DNA of 64,000 nucleotides from positions 186,001-250,000 of the forward strand of contig UCEY01000002.1 of assembly GCA_900471605.1 (NCBI GenBank), read 5' to 3'. The position numbers and the translations under genes are program-made. This stretch comes from Hyphomicrobiales bacterium. GTDB taxonomy: Bacteria > Pseudomonadota > Alphaproteobacteria > Rhizobiales > Rhizobiaceae. This document shows positions 20,251-27,881 of this stretch, one piece after another. Positions within the stretch are counted from its first letter, which is position 1. Each line of letters starts with the position of its first letter. The notes beneath the pieces are model-generated. The model saw only the letters and a program-made list of their open reading frames with translations, did not search any database and was not told the DNA's origin.

Positions 20251-21438
20251 ATGAACGACTTTTCGACAAATCCCGCCCGCGAGGGCAAGGACGCCGACTC
20301 GAGCTCCTCGGAAGAGGGCAGTAGTCCGTCTCGAGCGGAAGCCCAAAAACACCAAAGCTCTTTCTGGTCGCGCGCGGTCAGGCTGCTCAGGCCGTCGCAG
20401 GGTGAGAAGCTCCGCGAGGATCTCGCCGATGCTTTGATGACCGACGCCAATGTCAGCAATGCGTTTTCGCCCGAGGAACGGGCGATGCTGCACAACATCC
20501 TCCGCTTCCGTGAGATCCGTGTCGAGGACATCATGGTACCTCGCGCCGATATCGAGGCGGTCGATATGACCATGACCATCGGCGAGCTGATGATCCATTT
20601 CGAGGAAACCGGCCGCTCGCGCATGCCGGTCTACAGCGATACGCTCGACGACCCGCGCGGCATGGTCCATATCCGCGATCTTTTGTCCTATCTCGCCAAG
20701 CAGGCGCGCAACAAGCGGCGCACCAGTGGGCGTGCGGCACCCGCGCAGCCGATGCCGCTTGCCGCAGACAAGCCGGAAAAGGCTGAAAAGACCGTGCGCA
20801 CGCCGCGGCCTGCCTTCGATCTCGGCCGTGTCGATCTCGAACAGACGGTTGCCGAAGCCGGACTGATCCGCAAGATCCTGTTCGTGCCGCCTTCGATGCT
20901 TGCCTCCGACCTGATGCAGAGCATGCAGGCCGCCCGCACCCAGCTGGCGCTCGTCATCGACGAATACGGCGGCACCGACGGTCTCGTCACCCACGAGGAT
21001 ATCGTCGAAATGGTGATCGGCGACGTCGAGGACGAGCATGACAACGAGGAAGCCCTGTTCTCCCGCACCAGCGAGGATGTGTTCCTGGCCGATGCGCGTA
21101 TCGAACTGGAAGAGATCGCGGAAGCGATCGGTCCGGATTTCGACATTCGCGATCGCCTCGAAGACGTCGATACGCTGGGCGGCCTGATCTTCTCTGCCCT
21201 TGGCCGTATTCCGGTGCGCGGCGAAGTGGTGCAGGCGGTGCCGGGCTTCGAATTCCAGATCCTGGAAGCCGACCCTCGCCGCATCAAGCGCGTGCGGATC
21301 CTGCGCAAGCGGGCACTCACCCGCCGCCGTCAGAAAGGCGAGGGCGAAATGCTGCTCACCGATCAGACACCGACCACCGTCTTGCTACCCGCCCCATCCG
21401 CCCAGGATGCCGATCGGCCCAATCATCAGGCCGGATGA
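20251..21438 (+). CDS. ybeX: CBS-domain protein of the CorC/HlyC family
   Basis: A cytoplasmic CBS-pair protein of the YbeX/CorC/TlyC type. An N-terminal acidic-serine-rich tail (about 1-45) leads to the first CBS (REIRVEDIMVPRADIEAVD), then the second CBS and the C-terminal CorC_HlyC domain (from about residue 285). At 395 residues it is longer than E. coli YbeX (292). The surplus is the N-tail plus a basic linker of about 55 residues between the CBS domains (NKRRTSGRAAPA...). The role in magnesium efflux or ribosome maturation is inferred from family and from the phoH-ybeY-ybeX-lnt order. Confidence 0.9.
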   Translation: MNDFSTNPAREGKDADSSSSEEGSSPSRAEAQKHQSSFWSRAVRLLRPSQGEKLREDLADALMTDANVSNAFSPEERAMLHNILRFREIRVEDIMVPRADIEAVDMTMTIGELMIHFEETGRSRMPVYSDTLDDPRGMVHIRDLLSYLAKQARNKRRTSGRAAPAQPMPLAADKPEKAEKTVRTPRPAFDLGRVDLEQTVAEAGLIRKILFVPPSMLASDLMQSMQAARTQLALVIDEYGGTDGLVTHEDIVEMVIGDVEDEHDNEEALFSRTSEDVFLADARIELEEIAEAIGPDFDIRDRLEDVDTLGGLIFSALGRIPVRGEVVQAVPGFEFQILEADPRRIKRVRILRKRALTRRRQKGEGEMLLTDQTPTTVLLPAPSAQDADRPNHQAG

Positions 21439-21533
21439 TGATCCCGCAGGCGTCCGCGCCGCTTTGACCTCACGACAAGCCCGCCTTTTTTTGAAAGACT
21501 GCAGCGGCTGATTCGGGGCGGAAGGGAACATAG

Positions 21534-23135
21534 ATGGTGCGGCTGGCGGGCAGGATCATGCTTCTCTGGGGCTTCCCGCGCATCGTCGTCGCTTTCCTGG
21601 CAGGCGCGCTCGGCGCACTCGCGCTACCGCCCTTCGGCTTCTTTGCGGCGCTCTTCGTCTCCTTCACGCTGCTTGTCTGGCTGATCGACGGTTCGACCGG
21701 CCATCCGGATGGAGGCTGGTTTGCGCGGTTCCTCTCGGCCTTCTGGATCGGTTGGGTCTTCGGTTTCGGGTATTTCGTCGCCGGCCTCTGGTGGCTCGGC
21801 AATGCGCTCCTGGTGGAAGCGGACGAATTCGCCTGGGCCCTGCCGCTCGCGGTTCTCGGCCTGCCGGCCTATCTCGCCCTCTTCTATGGCCTCGCGACGG
21901 CGGTCGCGCGCATCTTCTGGTCCGACGGTTTCGGGCGGATCGCCTCGCTCGCCTTCGGTTTCGGCCTTGCCGAATGGCTACGCGGCTTCGTTGCCACCGG
22001 CTTTCCCTGGAATGCGATCGGTTACGGCGCAATGCCCATGCCGCTGATGATGCAGTCCGCAGCCTTCCTCGGCATTTTCGGCGTGACCGTGCTCGCCGTC
22101 TTCGTGTTTTCAGCCCCCGCCCTGATCGCCACCGGAAAGGGCATGAAGATCGGTTTGACGCTGGCGGTCCTGCTGTTGGCCGCCCATCTCGGTTATGGCG
22201 CCTATCGGCTTCGCGTCGCCGATGCCGCTCCGGCTCCGTCCGCCGACAGCCAGCCTGTCGTCCGCATCGTGCAGCCGGTGATCGACCAGGCGCGAAAGCT
22301 GGACGATGCCGAACGCGCGGCAATCTTCGAGGAGCATCTGGCGCTATCTGCCTTGCCGCCGCAAGACGGTGGCAAGCGACCGGATATAGTCGTCTGGCCG
22401 GAAACCTCGGTGCCCTTCATTCTGACCCAGAACCCGGACGCGTTGACCCGCATCGCCGAGGTGCTGCAGGACGGCCAGGTTCTGATCACCGGTGCGGTCC
22501 GCTCGGAAGATGCAGGTGCGGGCTCCGCGCCGCGTTTTTACAATTCCATCTATGTGATCGACAGCGAAGGCCAGATCGTCTCGGCGTCCGACAAGGTGCA
22601 TCTCGTCCCGTTCGGGGAATACGTCCCCTACGAGGATCTGCTGCGCAATCTCGGAATCCCCGATGCCATCGCCATGCCGGGCGGGTTCAGTGCCGCGCCG
22701 GTACGCGCCATGCTGACCTTGCCTGGCGGCAGGACCTTCTATCCGCTGATCTGTTACGAGGCGATCTTCCCGAACGAAATCGGGCAGGAGGTGGAGCGTG
22801 CGAGCGCACTGCTGAACGTCACCAATGACGGCTGGTTTGGAGCGACGCCAGGGCCTTACCAACACTTCCAGCAGGCCAGAATCCGTGCGGTCGAAAACGG
22901 CCTGCCACTGATTCGCGGGGCAAATACCGGGGTTTCAGCGGTTGTCGACCCCTTCGGAAGGCTAATACGCGCTATGGATTACAATCAAAAAGGCGTGATA
23001 GACGCAACCTTGGGAAGTATTTCAATCCCGCATTGGGATGCGCGCGCTCGGGAACAGCACTTCTGGTTGGTTCTTTTGCTCATGTTGTTGATTGCAGCCG
23101 TCTCGCGCGTTGGTTTTAATTTTCGGACGAATTGA
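21534..23135 (+). CDS. lnt: apolipoprotein N-acyltransferase Lnt
   Basis: The last enzyme of lipoprotein maturation, adding the third acyl chain at the inner membrane. Multiple membrane helices fill residues 1-215. They are followed by the nitrilase-type domain with the full catalytic triad Glu290 (WPETSVPF), Lys354 (SDKVHLVPFGEYVP) and Cys407 (ICYEAIFP). A last helix (FWLVLLLMLLIAAVSRV) lies at the C-terminus. At 533 residues it is of normal length. It closes the phoH-ybeY-ybeX-lnt run. Confidence 0.97.
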   Translation: MVRLAGRIMLLWGFPRIVVAFLAGALGALALPPFGFFAALFVSFTLLVWLIDGSTGHPDGGWFARFLSAFWIGWVFGFGYFVAGLWWLGNALLVEADEFAWALPLAVLGLPAYLALFYGLATAVARIFWSDGFGRIASLAFGFGLAEWLRGFVATGFPWNAIGYGAMPMPLMMQSAAFLGIFGVTVLAVFVFSAPALIATGKGMKIGLTLAVLLLAAHLGYGAYRLRVADAAPAPSADSQPVVRIVQPVIDQARKLDDAERAAIFEEHLALSALPPQDGGKRPDIVVWPETSVPFILTQNPDALTRIAEVLQDGQVLITGAVRSEDAGAGSAPRFYNSIYVIDSEGQIVSASDKVHLVPFGEYVPYEDLLRNLGIPDAIAMPGGFSAAPVRAMLTLPGGRTFYPLICYEAIFPNEIGQEVERASALLNVTNDGWFGATPGPYQHFQQARIRAVENGLPLIRGANTGVSAVVDPFGRLIRAMDYNQKGVIDATLGSISIPHWDARAREQHFWLVLLLMLLIAAVSRVGFNFRTN

Positions 23136-23287
23136 CCAAAAACCCCTAAAATTGCATAGTGGTCCCAGCCTTTCGTCTCGCCATATGCTTCAAACGTTGA
23201 GCCTGTTGTGACCAGCCGCACGAAGTGTATCTCCACACGCAGACCGGGTTGTGAGGATTGAACAACAAACGTCGTCAGGACATCGTT

Positions 23288-23707
23288 ATGATTGAAAACA
23301 AAAAGAAGCCGAACCCGATCGATATTCATGTCGGGAGCCGGATTCGCCTTCGCCGGACCATGCTCGGAATGAGCCAGGAAAAGCTGGGTGAAAGCCTTGG
23401 CATTACGTTCCAGCAGATCCAGAAATACGAGAAGGGCACCAACCGCGTTGGCGCCAGCCGTCTGCAGAACATTTCCAGCATTCTCAACGTGCCGGTGTCC
23501 TTTTTCTTCGAGGATGCGCCGGGCGATCAGGGCGGCGGCCAGGGCGGCATGGCGGAGGCCTCGAGCTCCAACTACGTGGTCGATTTCCTCTCGTCTTCCG
23601 AGGGCCTGCAACTCAATCGGGCTTTCGTGAAGATTTCCGATCCGAAAGTTCGTCGGCGTGTGGTTGATCTCGTCAAGGCTCTGGCAGCGGACGCCGAGGG
23701 CGAGTAA
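23288..23707 (+). CDS. praR: XRE-family regulator, PraR/PhrR type
   Basis: A 139-residue DNA-binding protein with one helix-turn-helix (about residues 17-72: RIRLRRTMLGMSQEKLGESLGI, then FQQIQKYEKGTNRVGASRL). A glycine-rich linker follows (GDQGGGQGG), then a C-terminal segment probably used for oligomerisation. This is the highly conserved alphaproteobacterial regulator between lnt and metK known as PraR, reported to repress attachment/biofilm and quorum-sensing genes in Rhizobium leguminosarum and reb genes in Azorhizobium. I use the ATG at 23288; an extension to 23258 is not conserved-looking. An intrinsic terminator follows. Confidence 0.85.
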   Translation: MIENKKKPNPIDIHVGSRIRLRRTMLGMSQEKLGESLGITFQQIQKYEKGTNRVGASRLQNISSILNVPVSFFFEDAPGDQGGGQGGMAEASSSNYVVDFLSSSEGLQLNRAFVKISDPKVRRRVVDLVKALAADAEGE

Positions 23708-23728
23708 CGCTCCTTCGATAGCAGCATG

Positions 23729-23753
23729 GAAGCGGCCTCAGGGCCGCTTTTTT
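23729..23753 (+). terminator. intrinsic terminator after praR
   Basis: A perfect 7 bp GC-rich stem (AGCGGCC / GGCCGCT, loop TCAG) is followed by a six-T run. Confidence 0.88.
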
Positions 23754-23803
23754 GTTGCCTGCTGCACAGATCGGAGTGTTGCGGGAATGTCCGGATTGCA
23801 CAC

Positions 23804-23823
23804 ATAAAGATATATTTATGTCG
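23804..23823 (+). promoter_or_regulatory. AT-rich perfect palindrome upstream of metK
   Basis: ACATAAA (23804-23810) and TTTATGT (23817-23823) form a perfect 7 bp inverted repeat with a 6-base AT spacer, 70 bp before the metK ATG and downstream of the praR terminator. It is a candidate operator, possibly for the neighbouring XRE-type regulator; this is inference. I do not see a SAM-II-type riboswitch in the metK leader. Confidence 0.4.
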
Positions 23824-23893
23824 TTGTACGCTTGTTTTTCTCGCTGGAAATCACTAACAAAGGTGCGTTCGTTTCTTTGAGGGGAATCCCGTA

Positions 23894-25153
23894 ATGCGCG
23901 CAAGTTATCTGTTCACCAGCGAGTCCGTGGCCGAGGGCCATCCGGACAAGGTTTGTGATCGTATCTCCGATGAAATTGTAGATCTTGTGTACCGCGAAGC
24001 GGCCAAGACCGGCGTCGATCCCTGGACCGTGCGCATTGCCTGCGAGACGCTCGCGACCACGAATCGCGTGGTCATTGCCGGCGAAGTCCGCCTGCCGCCG
24101 AGCCTGATGAAGAAGGACAAGGACGGCAACGACGTCATCAATCCCTCGAAGTTCAAGTCGGCCGCCCGTAAGGCGATCCGCGACATTGGCTACGAGCAGG
24201 ACGGTTTCCACTGGAAGACCGCCAAGATCGACGTGCTGCTGCACTCCCAGTCCGCAGATATCGCGCAGGGCGTCGACAGCGCTGCCGACAAGCAGGGCGA
24301 TGAAGGGGCCGGCGACCAGGGCATCATGTTCGGTTACGCCTGCAAGGAAACGCCGGACCTCATGCCGGCGCCGATCTATTATTCCCACAAGATCCTGCAG
24401 CTGCTCGCCACCGCCCGCAAGAAGGGCGAGGGTGATGCCGGCAAGCTCGGTCCGGACGCCAAGAGCCAGGTGACTGTACGCTATGAGAACGGCAAGCCAG
24501 CCGCCGTCGACTCGATCGTTCTGTCCACCCAGCACCTCGACGGCAGCTGGGATTCCAAGAAGGTCCGCCAGGTCGTTGAGCCCTATATCCGCGAAGCCCT
24601 CGGTGACCTGCCGATCGACAAGGATTGCAAGTGGTACATCAACCCGACCGGCAAGTTCGTCATCGGCGGCCCGGATGGTGACGCTGGCCTGACCGGCCGC
24701 AAGATCATCGTCGACACCTACGGCGGTGCGGCTCCCCACGGCGGCGGCGCATTCTCCGGCAAGGACACGACCAAGGTCGACCGTTCGGCCGCCTATGCTG
24801 CCCGCTACCTGGCGAAGAACGTCGTCGCTGCCGGCATTGCCGACCGCTGCACGATCCAGATTTCCTACGCAATCGGCATCGCCCAGCCGCTGTCGATCTA
24901 TGTCGACTTGCACGGCACTGGCAAGGGCACGACGGAAGACCAGGTGGAAACCGCTATCCGCAAGGTCATGGACCTGTCGCCGACCGGTATCCGCCGCCAT
25001 CTCGACCTCAACAAGCCGATCTACGCCAAGACCTCCGCTTACGGTCACTTCGGCCGCAAGTCCGGCCGCGACGGCTCCTTCTCCTGGGAGAAGACGGATC
25101 TGGTGAAGCCGCTCAAGGACGCCCTGAAGGAAGATACCCTCAAGGCCGCCTGA
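23894..25153 (+). CDS. metK: S-adenosylmethionine synthetase
   Basis: Makes SAM from methionine and ATP. The 419-residue protein shows the N-terminal [20 protein letters not shown] motif, the [13 protein letters not shown] signature (near 137-149) and the GGGAFSGKD phosphate-binding loop (near 287-295). It is the alphaproteobacterial long form with extra loop residues. The start ATG 23894 is preceded by TTTGAGGGGAATCCCGTA. It supplies SAM for the adjacent tRNA methylase TrmB and for MiaB upstream. A strong terminator follows. Confidence 0.98.
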   Translation: MRASYLFTSESVAEGHPDKVCDRISDEIVDLVYREAAKTGVDPWTVRIACETLATTNRVVIAGEVRLPPSLMKKDKDGNDVINPSKFKSAARKAIRDIGYEQDGFHWKTAKIDVLLHSQSADIAQGVDSAADKQGDEGAGDQGIMFGYACKETPDLMPAPIYYSHKILQLLATARKKGEGDAGKLGPDAKSQVTVRYENGKPAAVDSIVLSTQHLDGSWDSKKVRQVVEPYIREALGDLPIDKDCKWYINPTGKFVIGGPDGDAGLTGRKIIVDTYGGAAPHGGGAFSGKDTTKVDRSAAYAARYLAKNVVAAGIADRCTIQISYAIGIAQPLSIYVDLHGTGKGTTEDQVETAIRKVMDLSPTGIRRHLDLNKPIYAKTSAYGHFGRKSGRDGSFSWEKTDLVKPLKDALKEDTLKAA

Positions 25154-25184
25154 TCGGCCTTTACGGATAGCTCCATAAAACTGT

Positions 25185-25220
25185 AAAGCGGGTGCCTCCT
25201 GACGGAGACGCCCGCTTTTA
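25185..25220 (+). terminator. intrinsic terminator after metK
   Basis: A 12 bp stem with one mismatch (AAAGCGGGTGCCTCC / GGAGACGCCCGCTTTT) and a 4-base loop ends in TTTTAT. It lies directly before trmB, so trmB needs read-through or its own promoter. Confidence 0.85.
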
Positions 25221-25237
25221 TCGTGAGAGACCAGCCT

Positions 25238-25939
25238 ATGACCGAACCGCAGCACCCGAGCCGCAGCACCGAAGCCTTTTTCGGACGCCGCAAGGGCAAG
25301 CAGCTCCGCGAGCGCCAGGCGGAAGGCATCGCTACCCTGCTGCCAGCGCTGAAGCTCGATCTTCAGGCTCCCGCACCGGCAACGCTTTCAGAGATTTTTC
25401 CCATTCCGGTGGAGGAACTGCGGCTGGAGATCGGCTTCGGCGGCGGCGAGCATCTGGTCCACCGTGCCCAGGAAAATCCGCAGACGGGTTTCATCGGCGT
25501 CGAGCCCTTCGTCAATTCCATGGCGAAACTTCTGTCGCGGGTGGACGAACTGGGACTGAAGAACATCCGGGTTTATGACGACGACGCCACGCAGGTGCTG
25601 GACTGGCTGCCGGATGCCTCGCTCGATCGTATCGACCTGCTTTATCCGGATCCCTGGCCGAAGCGGAAACACTGGAAAAGGCGGTTTGTCTCTGAGGTCA
25701 ATCTCGACCGCTTCCACCGCGTGCTGAAGCCGGGCGGTCTATTTCTGTTCGCATCCGACATCGACACTTATGTCAACTGGACGCTGACCCATTGCCGCGA
25801 CCATGGCGGTTTTCAATGGCAGGCGGAGCAATCCTCGGACTGGCTGACGCCCTTCGCCGGCTGGCCCGGTACGCGATACGAAAACAAGGCTCGCCGGGAG
25901 GGCCGCTCCTCGGCCTATCTGACGTTCAGGAGAACCTGA
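25238..25939 (+). CDS. trmB: tRNA (guanine-N7-)-methyltransferase TrmB
   Basis: Methylates G46 in the tRNA variable loop using SAM. The 233-residue protein has the SAM site [15 protein letters not shown], the family motif [13 protein letters not shown], and the C-terminal tRNA-binding [10 protein letters not shown] chose the ATG at 25238; the GTG at 25223 is only three bases past the metK terminator. It ends four bases before the convergent DUF1150 gene. Confidence 0.95.
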   Translation: MTEPQHPSRSTEAFFGRRKGKQLRERQAEGIATLLPALKLDLQAPAPATLSEIFPIPVEELRLEIGFGGGEHLVHRAQENPQTGFIGVEPFVNSMAKLLSRVDELGLKNIRVYDDDATQVLDWLPDASLDRIDLLYPDPWPKRKHWKRRFVSEVNLDRFHRVLKPGGLFLFASDIDTYVNWTLTHCRDHGGFQWQAEQSSDWLTPFAGWPGTRYENKARREGRSSAYLTFRRT

Positions 25940-25943
25940 AAGG

Positions 25944-26201
25944 TCAGTGGAGGCTGACGGTCTTCAGGTCGTCTTCAGCTGCCTTGAAGAAGGTGCTGGA
26001 GCGATTGTCGGTCAGAAGAATCGGCGTGCCATCTGCGCCGAACAGGGCCCAAAGATCGAGACTGGGATCGATATCCGGGGCTTCGGGGAAGCAGCGGGAC
26101 ACTTCGTCCGACCGCATCTTGCGAATATATCCGACCTCTCCAGCACCCAGATGAGCAAGTTCGGACAGCGTCAAACGCGTATTCGCTTCTTTCAGGAGCA
26201 T
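25944..26201 (-). CDS. DUF1150 family protein
   Basis: A small acidic cytosolic protein of the alphaproteobacterial DUF1150 family, recognised by LSELAHLGAGEVGYIRKMRSDEV, FPEAPDIDP and LWALFGADGTPILLTDNR. The ATG at 26201 (85 aa) has GGAGG six bases upstream, so I prefer it over the ATG at 26216. Function is unknown. The gene lies 44 bp downstream of an hsp20 gene on the same strand, an arrangement common in this class, and is probably co-transcribed from the heat-shock promoter. Confidence 0.85.
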   Translation of the reverse strand: MLLKEANTRLTLSELAHLGAGEVGYIRKMRSDEVSRCFPEAPDIDPSLDLWALFGADGTPILLTDNRSSTFFKAAEDDLKTVSLH

Positions 26202-26245
26202 TCCAGCCTCCAGCATTGAGGGGCAACGGCATTGGCGCCGTTGAC

Positions 26246-26674
26246 CTACTCTGAGACGGAAATGTTAATTTTTCGCACCATGCGGGCGGGCTCCGGCCGG
26301 ATAAGGTCAACGGAGAGCAGGCCGTTCTTGAGCCAGGCGCCGGAAACCTGCATTCCGTCGGCGAGCACGAACACGCGCTGGAACTGCCGCGCCGCAATGC
26401 CGCGGTAAAGATAGTTGCGATCGCCCTGCTCGGTCTGGCGTCCACGGATGACAAGCTGGTTTTCTTCCGTCGTCACATCCAGCTCGGCCTCGGAAAAGCC
26501 GGCGACGGCCAGCGTGATTCGCAGCCGTTCAGGTGCGCCTGAAGCGTCCTCGCGAATACGTTCGATGTTATAGGGGGGATAACCGTCATTCGCCTTGGCA
26601 AGGCGTTCGAGGGTTTTCTCCATGGCGTCGAAGCCCAGCAACAAAGGGCTCGCAAACGGCGTCATTCGGCTCAT
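26246..26674 (-). CDS. hsp20: small heat-shock protein (Hsp20/IbpA type)
   Basis: A holding chaperone that binds unfolding proteins. The 142 residues show the alpha-crystallin domain: YNIER start, LRITLAVAGFSEAELDVTTEENQLVIRG, YRGIAARQFQRVFVLADGM, and the ending ARMVRKINI. The start is the ATG at 26674, with AAGGA seven bases upstream; the open frame to 26776 only reflects translated leader. The leader has a sigma-32-type promoter and a ROSE-like hairpin covering the ribosome site, so control by heat is expected at two levels. Confidence 0.95.
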   Translation of the reverse strand: MSRMTPFASPLLLGFDAMEKTLERLAKANDGYPPYNIERIREDASGAPERLRITLAVAGFSEAELDVTTEENQLVIRGRQTEQGDRNYLYRGIAARQFQRVFVLADGMQVSGAWLKNGLLSVDLIRPEPARMVRKINISVSE

Positions 26675-26681
26675 CGTCCAG

Positions 26682-26730
26682 TCCTTGCAACAAGCGACCA
26701 TGTCGACGCCCGCCATGCGGCCCGCCAACC
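26682..26730 (-). ncRNA. ROSE-like RNA thermometer in the hsp20 leader
   Basis: In the minus-strand transcript UCGCUUG-UUG-CAAGGA (26697 to 26682) forms a short hairpin that hides the AAGGA ribosome site. U-A and C-G pairs are followed by one unpaired G, then C-G, U-A, U-A and G-C. The U(U/C)GCU pairing with the Shine-Dalgarno around an unpaired G is the defining feature of ROSE elements upstream of rhizobial small heat-shock genes. A second hairpin (CCGC-AUG-GCGG) lies just upstream in the leader. The temperature response itself is inferred. Confidence 0.75.
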
Positions 26731-26737
26731 TAGCCGT

Positions 26738-26767
26738 TATATGGGAGGTTGCTGCAGCGACCGCAAG
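26738..26767 (-). promoter_or_regulatory. sigma-32 (RpoH)-type heat-shock promoter of hsp20
   Basis: On the minus strand CTTGCGG (26767-26761), a 15-base spacer and CCCATATA (26745-26738) match the heat-shock sigma pattern CTTGAA...CCCCATNT closely. The predicted start near 26730 gives a leader of about 55 nt that contains the ROSE-like hairpin. Confidence 0.75.
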
Positions 26768-26871
26768 GACGGGCACCGGGCCAGATGGTCACGATTGCTC
26801 TATGCAGGCCATGCAATACCTGACAGAACGCAAGGTTGTGAAATAACAGCCGCGGAGAAACGGGAGCATTC

Positions 26872-27813
26872 ATGCAGCGCAGGAAAATCATCATCGATAC
26901 CGATCCGGGCCAGGACGATGCCGCGGCGATCATGCTTGCCCTGGCAAGTCCCGACGAGATCGAGGTGCTCGGCCTCTGCGCGGTCGCCGGAAACGTCCCG
27001 CTTTCCTACACCAGCCGCAACCTCCGGATCGTCTGCGAACTCTGCGGCAGGCCGGATGTGCCGGTCTATGAAGGTGCGCTGAAGCCGACGATGCGGCCAC
27101 AGGTGACTGCGGAGCACGTTCACGGCAGGACCGGCCTCGACGGCATCGAACTTCCTGAGCCGGCCATGCCGGTGAAACCCACGCATGCGGTCGACTTCAT
27201 CATCGAGACCCTGCGCACGGAGCCGGCAGGGACGGTGACGCTCTGCACGCTCGGGCCGCTCACCAATATCGCGCTCGCCCTCGAGAAGGCACCGGATATC
27301 GCGGCACGCGTCCAGCAGCTGGTGATGATGGGCGGCGGCTTTTTCGAGGGCGGCAACATCACGCCGGCTGCCGAATTCAACATCTATGTCGATCCGCAGG
27401 CGGCGAAGACCGTATTCGCATCAGGCATGCCGATCGTCATGATGCCGCTCGACGTCACGCATCAATTGCTGACGACGAAAGCCCGTGTCGAGAAGATCGC
27501 CGCGCTCCGCACCGGCCCAGCGGAGGTGCTGGTCGCCTGGCTCGCCTTTTTCGAGCGCTTCGACATCGAAAAATACGGCTCGGATGGTGGGCCGCTGCAT
27601 GATCCGACGGTTATCGCTTACCTTCTCAAGCCGGAGCTTTTCGCGGGCCGCGACTGCAATGTCGAGATCGAGACGCAGTCGGAGCTGACGGTCGGCATGA
27701 CGGTGGTCGATTGGTGGCGCGTCTCCGGCCGCAAGCCGAACGCCAGGGTGATGCGCGATGTCGATGCCGACGGCTTTTTCGAATTGCTGACGGAACGGGT
27801 CGCCCGCCTCTGA
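26872..27813 (+). CDS. inosine/uridine-preferring nucleoside hydrolase
   Basis: Splits ribonucleosides into base and ribose. The 313-residue protein has the calcium-binding N-terminal signature IIIDTDPGQDDAAAIMLAL (residues 6-24), the GPLTNIALAL motif, and the active-site region GGGFFEGGNITPAAEFNIYVDPQAA. The fold and length match the IunH/RihA group; purine or pyrimidine preference cannot be read. A ribokinase gene that could use the released ribose lies 2.6 kb away. It ends at a bidirectional terminator. Confidence 0.92.
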   Translation: MQRRKIIIDTDPGQDDAAAIMLALASPDEIEVLGLCAVAGNVPLSYTSRNLRIVCELCGRPDVPVYEGALKPTMRPQVTAEHVHGRTGLDGIELPEPAMPVKPTHAVDFIIETLRTEPAGTVTLCTLGPLTNIALALEKAPDIAARVQQLVMMGGGFFEGGNITPAAEFNIYVDPQAAKTVFASGMPIVMMPLDVTHQLLTTKARVEKIAALRTGPAEVLVAWLAFFERFDIEKYGSDGGPLHDPTVIAYLLKPELFAGRDCNVEIETQSELTVGMTVVDWWRVSGRKPNARVMRDVDADGFFELLTERVARL

Positions 27814-27831
27814 GGCGGAAAAGTAGCAAGA

Positions 27832-27860
27832 AAAAAGCCGCCGGGTACGGCGGCTTTTTA
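27832..27860. terminator. bidirectional intrinsic terminator between nucleoside hydrolase and chemoreceptor genes
   Basis: An A-run, an 8 bp stem (AAGCCGCC / GGCGGCTT, loop about 6) and a T-run serve both converging genes. Confidence 0.88.
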
Positions 27861-27881
27861 TATCTTCGGCTTCAGGTGCGA

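Noticed and set aside
23754-23893. Possible SAM riboswitch before metK
   Set aside because: I looked for the SAM-II style compact pseudoknot known from alphaproteobacteria and could not find its conserved stretches; a covariance search would settle it.
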